A stretch of 61,987 nucleotides of DNA from Mesostigma viride (lineage: Eukaryota; Streptophyta; Mesostigmatophyceae; Mesostigmatales; Mesostigmataceae), in assembly GCA_009746045.1 (NCBI GenBank), contig RPFO01001188.1:64001-125987 (forward strand). The letters are read 5' to 3'. Position numbers and translations under genes: made by a program. The notes below the pieces were generated by a model. That model was given only the letters and a program-made list of their open reading frames with translations, was not told where the DNA came from and made no database searches. This document shows, piece by piece, positions 51,428 through 60,991 of this stretch; position 1 is the stretch's first letter, and each line of letters starts with the position of its first letter.

Positions 51428-53704
51428 TCCTGGCCGTCTTCGACGCCCGGGGCAGCCGACAGCAGTTACACGCCATTCCGCCGCCGGGTGATATTTCAGT
51501 GATCCTCCGTGGTGTCGCTGCCAAGTATCGCCTGGCTGCCCGCACCCTCCCCACCTTGCCTCCGCGCCGGCAGCTTGCTGTCCACCGTCACGCACCGACA
51601 GTGGTCGCCGCCAGGCAGATGCTCCGCCGCAACAGAGATCCGATCGCCAAACCTGGGCTGCAAGCAGTTCTGAGGGCCGCCTACGAACAGGCTGACTGAG
51701 AAGGCAGATGCTCAGCATGCAGATGGTCAAGGACCTGCGCAGCTGCCAGCAGAAGCACGACGGCAAGGGGGCCTGGTTCTGGTATAAGCGCCTCGGGCAC
51801 CCGGACGGCCTCGGCCGGCCCCACCGCCACGACGTCCCCGGCGCCCCAGCCAAGCGGCTTCGATCGTACCTGGGCCACGGCCACGGCCGAGGTCGTTGGG
51901 ACAGCTGCGCCGCCCCCACCCCTGCTCCCAGCCGCCGCCGCCCGCCCGGCCGCCCTGGCCGGCTCCGCTGGGCCCCCGGCCCCGCCTAGGTCAGCGGCGG
52001 ACTACCTAGTCCCCCCGCTGGTCGGCCCACTTGGCGACCCGTCTGACATGCCTCCTTTCACCTCTCGCGAGGTCACGGAGGCGGTCCAGCGCCTGCGTTA
52101 TGACGCAGCCACCGGCTCTGACGAGATTCCTGCCGCAGTTGTAAAACTTGCAGCCGAATTCGAGGACACAGGTGTTATGCTGCTCTTCCGGGACATCTGC
52201 AACCGCCTTCTGCTGTCGTCGCAACCACCTCCAGCGGCCTGGCAACACAGTTTTCGCACGATGCTGTACAAGAACAAGGGGTCGCCTGCCGACCCCGGCA
52301 ACTACAGAGGGGTGTGCATTCAAAGTGCCCCCCTCAAACTTCTTATGCGGCTCATCCTGAACCGCCTGCGCACGGCCCTGGACGGTCACCTCAGCGAGAC
52401 ACAGCACGGCTTCCGTTCAGGTCGCAACACAGTACAGGCGCTCTTCGCTACTCGCCGACTGGTGGAGGAACTGCAACGCCTTCAGCCTGGTGAGTCCCCT
52501 TTGCACCTTGTGCTGGTGGACTTCATCAAAGCCTTCGATTCGGTTTTCTGGCCTGTGCTTTGGGAATCCTCGAGTTGTTCCGGATCCCCCGCCCCCTGAT
52601 TGCTGTCATCCGCAACCTGTATGAAGGGTCCACCACTTCGGTGCGCACGTCTTACGGGACCACGCCCCCATGCCCTTTACAGAAGGGTGTGTGGCAGGGC
52701 TGCGTGCTGTCGCCCTACCTGTTCATTATTGTTGTCGAATACGTAATGATTCAGGCGCGCAAGCGATTTGCCCGCATCGTGGGCAGGGAACCAGGAGTGC
52801 AGGTTGCTAACAAATTCTGGCATGGCGGTGCGGACACGGAGATTCGGCTGGCAGATGATCATCTACGCAGACGACACCACCCTCTTCGAGGACACTGAGC
52901 ACGTGCAGACATGGCTTGACTGCCTGGCTCTCGAGGCCCGTGCAGTGGGGCTTGAGGTCAGCAAGAAGACAGAGGCCCTGGCGGTTGGGCTTACCAACTC
53001 ACCGCCGCCCCTCTATCTCCTAGACGGCTCTCGAGTCCTGTATCGGGACCGCGTTAAGCTGCTGGGCAGCCTGCCCCCCAGCTGCGAGGTTGATGTGGAC
53101 CATCGATCGCATCTCCCTCGCCTGGCACGCTTTACGCCAGTACCGGGCCCTGTGGCGCAAGCCCCTGGGCAAGATCGAGAAACAGGACCTGTTCAAGGTC
53201 CTCGTCCTTCCTGTTCTCACGTATGGGGCCGAGACGTGGACCCTCACCGCCGACCTGGCCCGCAAGCTGGACGGCGCGGTCACCAGCATGCTGCGTTCCA
53301 TTTTCAGAGTAGGATATGTTGCTCATGTCCGCAATGAGGACCTGTACCAGGGCATGCCATATATCACCAGCACCATTAAGCAGCGACGCCTGCAGCTAGT
53401 AGGGCACCTAGCTCGCACCAACCAGGTAGACACCTCACGTGGCCCCCCCGCAGGACTGCGACCAGCTCAGCCTGGCCGGCACCTCCTGACGTGGGCCGGG
53501 CCCAGTGATGTTAGACGCCGCAAGGCCCGCACCTTCAAAGAACAGCTAGTAGAGGACATGGGGGGCCTAGGCCTCTCTGTGATTTGGAAGAAGATGATGG
53601 ACAAGGCCAAGTGGGCCCAGGTCATAGAGGACAACGAGCCCCCCCCAGTGGGGAAGCGCCCGCGTGTGCAATCCCGTGGGAGGCACGCCAGACAGCTCCC
53701 CTAG
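51428..53704 (+). pseudogene. Reverse transcriptase and C-terminal part of LINE ORF2
   Basis: From 52048 the RT reads N-Y-R-G-V, V-D-F-I-K-A-F-D (motif A), G-C-V-L-S-P-Y-L-F (motif B) and, after shifts near 52560 and 52860, Y-A-D-D (motif C, about 52866). The C-terminal part 53090-53704 contains L-T-Y-G-A-E-T-W and L-V-G-H-L-A-R, typical of RTE-like elements without RNase H. The stretch 51428-52018 encodes the linker, again in changing frames. Catalytic residues are all present. Confidence 0.75.
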
Positions 53705-53899
53705 GGCAGCGTGCGGGTGTCTAGATAGATGCTGTAGTTAGAATGCTGTTAGATAGATGTAGTATGTAGCCGATGTAGATAGATTAGACCGGTAGGAATG
53801 TTTGCACCCATCCATCCATCCATCGGGGTTAATGCTCCGTGACTCCCCAACGGGAGCACGAGTCTAATTAATTAATTAATTAATTAATTAATTAATTAT

Positions 53900-54177
53900 C
53901 TTCCATCATCATTCCGTCATCATTCCGTCATCGCGACTAGCAAATGTGCACCACCCTTATGCTGGCATCTGCCACCCCTATAGTGACCCTATAGTGACCG
54001 CGGCCTGGGATGGGGTCTCACCCTAGCTAAAACTTAAACCCTGAACCCAAACCCGTCTCCAGACTTTCCTTGACCCCATGGCATATGGGGGGCACTGCTC
54101 ACCAGGTTGTGACATTTAGGCTGGCATCTGTCACCGCCCCCCGGCAGTTGTGGTGGTTTTGTTGGGGTGTGACAAGG
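53900..54177. other. Spacer between LINE tail and hairpin array
   Basis: No gene. A few AAACCCTGAACCC-like phrases at about 54030 resemble degenerate telomere-type repeats but are too few to call. CACCCCTATAGTGACC duplications occur near 53970. The left border of the virus-derived segment may lie here. Confidence 0.3.
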
Positions 54178-54585
54178 ATGGCGAAAAATTGCACGTACTT
54201 ACTCTATATATAAAGAACGCCCAATTTTTCGCCACCCTGCCACCCCTTGGCGCGGGTCATAGGAGGTGTTTGTCAAGGTGTGAGAGTGATGGCGAAAAAT
54301 TGTCCTTAGTTACTCTTAAGAGAAAGAACGGACAATTTTTCGCCACCCTGCCACCCCTTGGCGCGGGTCATAGGAGAGGTGTCGTCAAGGTGTGACAAGG
54401 ATGGCGAAAAATTGTCCTTAGTTACTCTTAAGAGAAAGAACGGACAATTTTTCGCCACCCTGCCACCCCTTGGCGCGGGTCATAGGTGGTGTTTTGTGTC
54501 AAGGTGTGAGAGTGATGGCGAAAAATTGTCCTTAGTTACTCTTAAGAGAAAGAACGGACAATTTTTCGCCATGTCCTCGCACGGT
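54178..54585. repeat. Four tandem hairpin repeats, ~112-bp unit
   Basis: Units begin at 54178, 54289, 54401 and 54514. Each holds an inverted pair, GGCGAAAAATTGTCC and GGACAATTTTTCGCC (15-bp stem, about 24-base loop with a CTCTTAAGAG inner palindrome). The stem of the first unit is mutated. Between hairpins lies a conserved CCACCCCTTGGCGCGGGTCATAGG block. An open frame runs through with a 37-residue period, but I regard it as incidental. The position, directly next to a virus-derived segment with a recombinase, suggests a terminal, origin-like or attachment function. Confidence 0.8.
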
Positions 54586-54743
54586 GAGGGAGGCGGCGAG
54601 GGCCGCGCGGCGGGGTGTGACCGGAACCGGATCGACGTCTACTCGAAGACGAGGAGACAGTGAGCGCGACGTCTTGGAGGTTGTAAACCGCTTTTACAAA
54701 GAAATGCATGGCAGAAAAACAGGCTTTTATTAAAATATTAAAA
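54586..54743. other. 3' flank of the viral primase-helicase gene
   Basis: GC-rich sequence after the hairpins, then an AT-rich TTTTATTAAAATATTAAAAC tract at 54724-54743 just beyond the helicase stop, which could act in transcript end formation. Confidence 0.3.
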
Positions 54744-55880
54744 CTACTTATCCGCTCCCTGCAGGAAAGGAGCGATTTCATCCATCGACAGGCCAGACAA
54801 CGACGTGATCGAATAATCCTTCTCATCGCCCCACCACGAGGGTTTATACCTATCAAGAAACGCATGCATGTCCGCCTTCGAAATTTCCAAGCAACCACCG
54901 CCACGGCTATTGCCCTTCGCCCCCTTGGCATAAATTCCCAGAGTCGGGTTCAACAAGCTGTTGATGAGACCGCTGCATTGCGCAAAAGACAAACCACCAG
55001 CCCCGCCTGCCCTCCGCCGGTATCCAAATGTTGAGCGCATGAACCAGGCTTTGTCGGCAATTTCGCCGTCAATTCTATTCCCTAGTGCAATCGTCTCGTC
55101 GCGCGTCAACTTCATTGTGAGATTGGACGGATCAGCCGTCGTGATGAAGTCGATGATAGGCGTCCCTTCTAGTAGCTTGAGCGTAATGGCCAGAGACTGT
55201 GCTAGTCCAAAACGAGAATACGCCTTCAGATCAAACAAGGACTCTGACTTCTGCAGAATCAACAGATTGTCTCTAAAATGCTCCTTGGTTCCTAGTCCCG
55301 TCAACTTCGAATATTGCCGAACGCCAACGTACGCCTTCCTCCCCATCTCCTTGTCCAGAATTTGAGGGAGCTCGTCGTCGATTAGATCACACGGAATCTC
55401 GTACAACCGATGACTCAATTCGTACACCGCCTTCAGACGCATTTCGTACGGTGAAAGTGGAACCGTGCCGCCGATTCTCCCCTCTAGATCCTTGTACTCC
55501 TCCTCGCTCAGAAGCACCACCTCCCTGTCCTTGTCTGGATCTTCTAGTACCGGAAGCGGGGGGGCGTCGATGTCCCCCAACTCCTCCACTGCCGACACCT
55601 CCACGCCGTAGTCCTCCGTCAGTATCTTGATGAGATTTCCCTTGTAATGGGACCTCGACACCGCGAGATCTTGCTGGTTCCGGCAGAAGAGGCGGAATTT
55701 GGGACAGTTTCTGTCATAGATACGCGACTTGTCCGCGCTCCAATCGCAGACTACGTCGGCGTTGTCGAACAGCAGCTGGATGAGCGCAGTGTCCCCCGCG
55801 ATCATGTTCTCGACGATCGTACCGTAGTCCGTTGGAGGCCTGTCAAGAAGCGAAGTCGTGTCTCGATAGAATATGACCAT
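54744..55880 (-). CDS. C-terminal domain of the viral helicase
   Basis: An intact 378-codon frame. It follows the motif V/VI region and contains mixed alpha-helical sequence with an E-E-Y-K-D-L acidic segment near residue 125 and a Gly/Arg-rich loop near residue 300. Herpes-type origin-binding helicases have a large C-terminal domain here. No separate enzymatic motif is visible. Confidence 0.6.
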   Translation of the reverse strand: MVIFYRDTTSLLDRPPTDYGTIVENMIAGDTALIQLLFDNADVVCDWSADKSRIYDRNCPKFRLFCRNQQDLAVSRSHYKGNLIKILTEDYGVEVSAVEELGDIDAPPLPVLEDPDKDREVVLLSEEEYKDLEGRIGGTVPLSPYEMRLKAVYELSHRLYEIPCDLIDDELPQILDKEMGRKAYVGVRQYSKLTGLGTKEHFRDNLLILQKSESLFDLKAYSRFGLAQSLAITLKLLEGTPIIDFITTADPSNLTMKLTRDETIALGNRIDGEIADKAWFMRSTFGYRRRAGGAGGLSFAQCSGLINSLLNPTLGIYAKGAKGNSRGGGCLEISKADMHAFLDRYKPSWWGDEKDYSITSLSGLSMDEIAPFLQGADK

Positions 55881-56027
55881 CTCCCCTTGACTAAGTGGCG
55901 CACCCTGAAAATTTGCTGGAGGGTTGTCGTGTAGCTCGCGTAGTGGTCCCCGTTGATGAAGAGCCCCACCATGCTGTCGAACGTGTGCTCCGTGTAGCTG
56001 ACTCCAACCGTGATCGTGGGGCTGAAA

Positions 56028-56747
56028 TCAAAAAGTCCAAGTCAGCCCACGCAGCATTCGCGCCAACTCCAGATCCTCCTTGCTCGTCAGACTAGTGTAG
56101 AGACGCCCGTTCTTGCGCTTGTCGATGAAGGGTTTGAGTGCCTCATACGCCATGGCGGCCTCTTTTTTGCCAGACATTGGGCAGAAAATCCTCTCTCCGG
56201 CCTCTATCCTCCTCTCACACTCAGTAACAAACCTGTCCACGCAGACCTTTCGCCAGTTCTTTTCTGATGTCACATCCACCCATCGCAGAGTCCTGTTGGT
56301 AGGGCGCCGGAAGGTGTTGCAATCCACCTCCATAGTATCCGCCGCGCGATAGGCCGCTATGAACTCGTATACCTTTCGAGTAACGGTAGCGTCTAGCGCA
56401 ATCACGACCTTGGACGTCTCAATGAGCCTGATGAACTTCCTCAACACTTCGCGCTTGTATTTCATGTGGCCCTGCGAAATCGCGGTGAGGGTGTTATATA
56501 TTTCGTCTAGGATGAGGAGATCGAACGGTTGGTCTGTGACGCGCAAGATGCTGTTAAGAACGACCAGCACCCTGTCATCAGACATCATCCCCTTCGGACC
56601 GCTGAGGTAGTGACGGAAATTCGGGTCACTGGACAAGATATGGAACGCGTTGTCCTCCCATGCAATCGTCCTCCCGCGCTCGCCCAGAGACTTGTAGTTG
56701 CGATCCTCCTCCTTGGACAGGCTGATGTTAGCCACCATGCAGCACAC
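56028..56747 (-). CDS. Helicase motifs II-IV segment
   Basis: Contains L-L-I-L-D-E-I-Y (Walker B), V-I-A-L-D-A-T-V-T (motif III) and an R-I-F-C-P-M-S-G segment (motif IV). About 240 codons; the frame is lost near 56040, and helicase motifs V and VI follow in another frame (about 56030-55895). Confidence 0.7.
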   Translation of the reverse strand: MCCMVANISLSKEEDRNYKSLGERGRTIAWEDNAFHILSSDPNFRHYLSGPKGMMSDDRVLVVLNSILRVTDQPFDLLILDEIYNTLTAISQGHMKYKREVLRKFIRLIETSKVVIALDATVTRKVYEFIAAYRAADTMEVDCNTFRRPTNRTLRWVDVTSEKNWRKVCVDRFVTECERRIEAGERIFCPMSGKKEAAMAYEALKPFIDKRKNGRLYTSLTSKEDLELARMLRGLTWTF

Positions 56748-57481
56748 GCGGATACCTGGTCCCTCCTCACCGCCTCGTTGACGAGTTCACGAATCCTCTC
56801 AGATTTACCTGTTCCGCAGTTGGACTGGACGAGGATGGTGCTCTTATGCGGGCCTCTAAATAGCGCGTCCCAGCTGAAAGGCTTGATTTTCTCGGACGAG
56901 TACGTGTGAGTGAACGGGACTTGATCAGAGTCCGCCCCTTGCATAACGGGAGGTGCGATCTCGATCTTGCGAGCATCTGGCGATTTCCTGTAGCAGTCAT
57001 AGAATACCTGCCCCGATGGGTATTGGAGCGTGAATGGGCCGTTCTTCTCGTGCACCTTGTTGCAGATGAGGCAGATGTGGTCGTCACACTGTTGATACTT
57101 AACCCTCACGAGCTTGACGTCTGGAGACAACTCAATGCTGCCACATTCGAGGTAATCACATTCGGGGGCCACCTTCTCCATCGCGGCGAGAGATGCAGAA
57201 ATGTCGATGTCCTTGCCCGCCGCCTTCACCGTACACTCGCGACGTCCGCGAACGCCTCTCCTCTTGAGCGATGCCGCCCAGTCAGGAGGCGCACTCACTA
57301 CCACCCCGCCAGAGACGTCGTCAGGCGAGTAAACGTTGATGAGATGGTCGAGGAAGTCGCTCGACGAGCCTTCGCACGTGCGCAGAATTCCCAGAGGGTC
57401 GGTATCCCCGAACTTGTGCATCCCGACGCACCGAAAAAGACTGTCTCTCCTGTAGACGGCCTCGTCGATCACCGTATCCAT
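56585..57481 (-). CDS. Zinc-binding linker and Walker A part of the viral helicase
   Basis: Continues the primase frame from the D-E-A-V-Y region through a cysteine/histidine cluster (C-L-I-C...H...Y-D-C) to the P-loop Q-S-N-C-G-T-G-K-S-E. It shifts frame near 56757 into the next segment; the codons after that in this frame are not native. Confidence 0.65.
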   Translation of the reverse strand: MDTVIDEAVYRRDSLFRCVGMHKFGDTDPLGILRTCEGSSSDFLDHLINVYSPDDVSGGVVVSAPPDWAASLKRRGVRGRRECTVKAAGKDIDISASLAAMEKVAPECDYLECGSIELSPDVKLVRVKYQQCDDHICLICNKVHEKNGPFTLQYPSGQVFYDCYRKSPDARKIEIAPPVMQGADSDQVPFTHTYSSEKIKPFSWDALFRGPHKSTILVQSNCGTGKSERIRELVNEAVRRDQVSACAAWWLTSACPRRRIATTSLWASAGGRLHGRTTRSISCPVTRISVTTSAVRRG

Positions 57482-58234
57482 TTTGCCAAAAAAGTCAGCT
57501 GGGTGGCGACAGATCTCGTCGAATTCTTCTTGTCCGCCGACCTTGTATTTAAGCAGCTCGTGGCGTCATCGTGAACAGGCGAAGAAGTGTCGAACGATGC
57601 GCGCTTGATAAAATCGGTGAGGCCGCTGTACCAATACACTCTCGCGTCAAGGTCGGCAAGAACGAGACCGCGCACGACGATGTGGAAGGACGATTTGAAC
57701 AGATCCTTCTTCATGCGAGACGCTGTGCTGACCTCGTAGCGAAAACCCTCCGTCGCGATGTTCAGGACGACTCGGCAATACTCGTCGTGCACACGGCGGA
57801 AGTGTCCTGGATAATCGATGTTTGCCAGACGCTCGTCATCTGGATCGACCTTGTCGTCTATGTCGACGTACGCCCACGACGGGTCGTCTGGCTTTATGAC
57901 TTCGTCGAGCGTGCGGCGAACGGGATGAGCAGCGCACTCAGCATAGATCCGCGAAAAGTCTGCGAGGTTGCCGTAATGCGCGTACTCGTTGGCGTCCGCG
58001 TGTTGATGCCACGCGCGCAAATGAAACGATGGCCGAGAGACACCCCGGCCTCTTTTGTGGGGGCCTTCTTGTAGCGCCATTGCGTGACGACCTTGTTCAT
58101 GGTCTCATGGGTGGCCTCGGGTGGTGGGTGGAGTAGAGCCAGCCACGGAATGTCCGAGTCCTTTATATTCCCACCGGATGTCGAAAAACTTCCAGAAGGT
58201 CCGACGAGACGACACGACCTGGTGCAGACGACAT
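57469..58234 (-). CDS. Primase domain of the viral replication protein
   Basis: The N-terminal segment reads in three frames: 58234-58170, 58170-58043, then 58080-57469. The AEP core acids and the s-x-H histidine are intact. I placed the start at 58234 because AT-rich promoter-like sequence stands directly before that ATG and coding character continues without stops once the frame changes are allowed. Confidence 0.65.
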
Positions 58235-58262
58235 GATATTATATTACATGTTTAGAAAAAAA
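58235..58262 (-). promoter_or_regulatory. AT-rich promoter-like tract before the primase
   Basis: On the minus strand, ACATGTAATATAATATC directly precedes the ATG at 58234, and a T-run lies just upstream. Similar AATATAA tracts stand before the starts at 60072 and 61519. Confidence 0.4.
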
Positions 58263-58452
58263 AAACATTTCGATCAAAAAGTTTTGAAACCATCGACTCT
58301 TGACCCTCGAGTGGAAATTTGGGATGAAAGTTTTATTTACCGGATATTACGAGCGGTTTAGATTTCTCCCATGGCACGAGTGTTTTAAATGGGCTTATGG
58401 TAAATATCTCCCACGGAAAACCTGTCCGTGTCAGAACTTACTGGCGACTTTT
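58263..58452. other. Intergenic sequence between recombinase and primase
   Basis: About 190 bases without coding features; it probably holds the upstream control region of the primase-helicase gene and the end of the recombinase transcript. Confidence 0.4.
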
Positions 58453-59539
58453 TTACAGGATTTTCCTCGGCCTCAGCCGACGCCGCCAGTCTCGCCACCC
58501 TGGGGGTGAACTCACCCCCTGTCGCTCGTAAAGGGCTCCTGTGAGCACGTCGTGTCCCATCAAGTCACCAGCCCATTTTCGCTTTGCCACGACGCGCCCT
58601 TCAAAAACGGGTGATGTAGGCCTGCCTCGTTGCATCGATTCCGTGGTAGATGCGGTTATAGCGGTTGCTGTACAGGGTGTGATCTATTGGATTGCCCGGA
58701 GACCTCGGGTCTCGAATACGTACGCCTGGTTAGCTCTCGCCCCAGTGCGTTAATCAGCTTAGAGTACCCATCTGGGATCTTGAAGTCATAGACGCCGAAA
58801 GTCTCTCGCGTCTTGAATTTTTTGATGATGATGCGATGCTCGCTAGGAATGTATCCGTTCTCGTGCGGCCCGAGCTCGTCGATAGACCCGACGATGCGCA
58901 TTGATCGTGGTCGTACCTGGTCGGAGGCAATTTCTCACCAGACAGATAGAGAAGACCCATCAGAGCTGCGTCGGAGGCCGGGTCCTTTTTGAACTCGGCG
59001 GCGGCGATCCGCTGGAGCTGCTCGTACGTGTGTCTCAGGGGCTTGTTCTCGGCCCTGTAGAACTTCCTGTCGAGATCGCCGACCTTCAGCTCACCGACCC
59101 GGGCAGCATACGCGTCCGTAACGTCGCGTGGGAGCCTCTTCTCGGATGGCATCATTCGATTCACCCCGTTTACGACTCCAAGAAGGTTCTTCTCGTTCTC
59201 CCTCCACGCGTCCTCTTTCGAATGCGCGAGATTGCGTTTGGGTTCCGAGGTCTCGTGGACAACGCGAAGGACAAGGGCGGTGTCGGCGAGGCAGTCGACC
59301 GACTCGTCTTGCGAGCACCCCATTTTGTCGAGGAGAACTCGCAGCCTGCCGATGTAACCTTTCGCGGTTCTGCGCGTCGCCCCGCGCTCTTTCGAGGGCC
59401 TGCCAGGCTCGTGATGCTCTGGCCGGGCATCCGCTGCGGCGACGGCCTCGTTGAACGTCCAATATCGCCCATCGCTAACTCGTGCGGTAGTTTCGCCGGG
59501 ATGAATCGGTTCCGGCGAGGGTGGAGATGTCGCCTCCAA
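58453..59539 (-). pseudogene. Viral tyrosine recombinase (integrase)
   Basis: Four consecutive frames give a complete phage-type integrase: an N-terminal helical DNA-binding part (59539-58990), L-P-P-T-R-Y-D with the first catalytic Arg (about 58925), K-F-K-T-R (about 58815) with the catalytic Lys, Y-H-G-I-D-A-T-R (about 58640) with the H-x-x-R-like pair, and M-G-H-D plus A-L-Y-E-R (about 58540) with the catalytic His and Tyr. The enzyme joins and breaks DNA through a tyrosine-linked intermediate to integrate the viral genome. Frame changes near 58898, 58690 and 58612 fall at or near short runs of one base. The segment lacks its own ATG, so the AT-hook region upstream is probably its N-terminus. 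Confidence 0.7.
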
Positions 59540-60072
59540 GCCGATTTTGTCCGCGCACTCTGGTTATTTGCGATCCATCGGTCACTCGGATTCCAGACGC
59601 CCTTCTTGACCTTGCTCTTGGCCGATATGCAGTTCGTCTGGTCGCGGGCGATGGCTCGCCTCTTCGCCTGGGCCCGTCGCCACTGCTCGCGCGCTCTTCA
59701 CAGTCACCGTCATTTGATGACTGAACATTAGACAATTTTTTTGCCCGTGGCTTTTTATACCCCACGGGGTGGATTCTTGGGCGTCCTCTGGGCCGCTTTG
59801 GTTCGTGTCGTTTTTCCGTTTTGGAGGGTAACCGCCCACGTGGACGCCTGCGATCGCTCACCAAGGCGAGGATAGCCAATCGGATTTCGGGTTTCATATC
59901 GTGACAGGTGGACGGAATCGTGTCGTTGTGGCCAGCTTCTTGAAGGATCCTAACGACACGTTCTAACGTTTTGATCCGAGACGGATCCCGCGCAGTACCG
60001 AAGCAGTGCTTGAGTGTCTAGAACGTACTCCTTCTCGACGCCAGTGTATCGTTTTGCGGGCGAAGGATTCAT
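59475..60072 (-). CDS. AT-hook protein or N-terminal extension of the recombinase
   Basis: The ATG at 60072 follows an AATATAAC tract. The product begins with about 35 residues in one frame. After a single-base change near 59985, it runs to 59475 with the clear AT-hook K-R-P-R-G-R-P (about 59785), which binds the minor groove of AT-rich DNA, plus another R-R-P-R-G-R. The C-terminal 20 codons overlap the recombinase frame, whose own upstream sequence has a stop near 59570. One more indel there would join the two into a recombinase of about 540 residues. I favour that, but a separate small DNA-binding protein is possible. Confidence 0.5.
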
Positions 60073-60093
60073 GTTATATTATAATCAGAGAAT
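60073..60093 (-). promoter_or_regulatory. AT-rich promoter-like tract before the AT-hook gene
   Basis: The 21 bases between the ATPase stop and the ATG at 60072 read GATTATAATATAAC at the promoter end on the minus strand. This is very compact spacing, typical of viral genomes. Confidence 0.4.
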
Positions 60094-60979
60094 TTATTTT
60101 ATCGACAAGAAAACATTGAAGTTCTTTCGAAACATTTTTTTCGGGTCGCGTTGGTCGAAGTCGATCCCGAAAAAACTATGGGGGTCGTCCTTGACGGCGT
60201 GATCCCACAGCGCGAGAAACTCGTCTGGCGCCACGGCTCCTGCGCTCTCTTCCGCGATCTGACGCGCGGCCCTGTGGTCTTTTGTGCGAAAGAGAGCCAG
60301 AAAACTGATATTGGCTCGCACTGCTCTAGGGACACCACCGCTGGTGTACGCTTGCGTAAGGAAAATCATACTCGTTAGGAAATGCCTGTGCTTGAAAGCA
60401 AAAGCCGCGACAGCGTTCTTGGAAGAGCTTTGGTAGAGTGCGCTCCCTTGCATATCGTCAATCAGAATCAGTGAGCTAGGAGGACCGTGCTCGAACCTGG
60501 TCTCGGGTTTCGTCCAGTTCATGGCGTCTAGACGCAGATACATCGACAGCTCCATCAAATCTTCGTTTTTCTTTCCGTGGACGTATTCGCGTTGAAACGT
60601 TTCCCACACCCTGAGATCGTCCTGTACCGCTCGTACTCGTGGAGGTCAGATTTGATGTGATCCACCATTCCATCGAATGCCAGGTTGGAGTACACTTCCA
60701 TCTCCATCACTGGCTCGGGGAGCTCTTTGTACTTTGGCTCCGTGTGTGCGGATCCACTGATAAGGTAGAGCTTGTCGAATGAGTTGTTAGTAAAATAAGT
60801 CTTCGCCATGTTGACCGCCGCGGTTTGTTTTTCCCGAACGCCTCGCCCCACAAAAGTTGGCAATGAAGTGCAAGCTCGGCATGTTTTTGCGGGGCGGGAC
60901 GCTGAGGGGCGTATCGCTGCTTGATGTCCCTATTCTCCAGCGATTGAATTCGTCGCTCTTCGATGACAGCCATTACCAT
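60094..60979 (-). pseudogene. A32-like FtsK/HerA DNA-packaging ATPase
   Basis: From the ATG at 60979, about 290 codons. The Walker A region G-A-R-R-S-G-K-T lies at about 60850. Walker B, S-L-I-L-I-D-D-M, lies at about 60460, and I-F-L-T-Q-A-Y (the sensor glutamine) at about 60370. These are the signatures of packaging ATPases in Bamfordvirae: polinton-like viruses, virophages and large DNA viruses. The enzyme pumps genome DNA into the capsid. The frame changes near 60885, 60840 (an extra A in ACAAACC within the P-loop region) and 60625. The C-terminal 171 codons are intact. The next gene upstream ends 13 bases before this one starts. Confidence 0.75.
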
Positions 60980-60991
60980 TCTTAAGACATT

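Larger units (their letters stand above)
46877..53898 (+). mobile_element. RTE-like LINE copy 2 with nested insertions
   Basis: Plus-strand order: ORF1 (46877-48733), an AP-type endonuclease (50143-51425), reverse transcriptase (52018-53704), then a 200-bp 3' tail with an (ATCC)n run and a (TAAT)n end at 53864-53898. A CACTAC-ended element (47469-47980) and a hAT element (48781-50102) are inserted. Several single-base frame breaks make it inactive. The 5' end is not defined; a poly-A stretch at 46825 precedes the ORF1 ATG. Confidence 0.8.
54744..58234 (-). pseudogene. Viral primase (AEP) fused to origin-binding-type SF2 helicase
   Basis: From the ATG at 58234, about 1160 codons in several frames encode a two-part replication protein. 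The primase half has V-D-I-D (about 57865; metal-binding acids), S-S-F-H-I-V (about 57685; the s-x-H motif), a later D-E-A-V-Y and a C-x2-C plus H/C zinc cluster near 57060. The helicase half has G-T-G-K-S (56810), D-E-I-Y (56505), a D-A-T motif III, and a G-V-S-Y/Q-x2-F-R-V-R region near 55960, as in herpesvirus-type origin-binding helicases. The primase makes RNA or DNA primers; the helicase opens the fork. Such AEP-helicase fusions are known in large DNA viruses. Frame changes lie near 58170, 58043, 57560, 56757, 56040 and 55890. Confidence 0.75.

Noticed and set aside
54010-54060. Telomere-like sequence (AAACCCTGAACCC)
   Set aside because: Only two or three degenerate units, not a tandem array.
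54178-54585. Regularly spaced repeats resembling a CRISPR array
   Set aside because: Units are tandem 112-bp repeats with the spacer conserved between copies, and the context is eukaryotic/viral. CRISPR spacers would be unique.
56906-58074. Plus-strand frames of 167-222 codons opposite the primase-helicase
   Set aside because: They have no recognisable motifs, while the minus strand carries ordered primase and helicase motifs.
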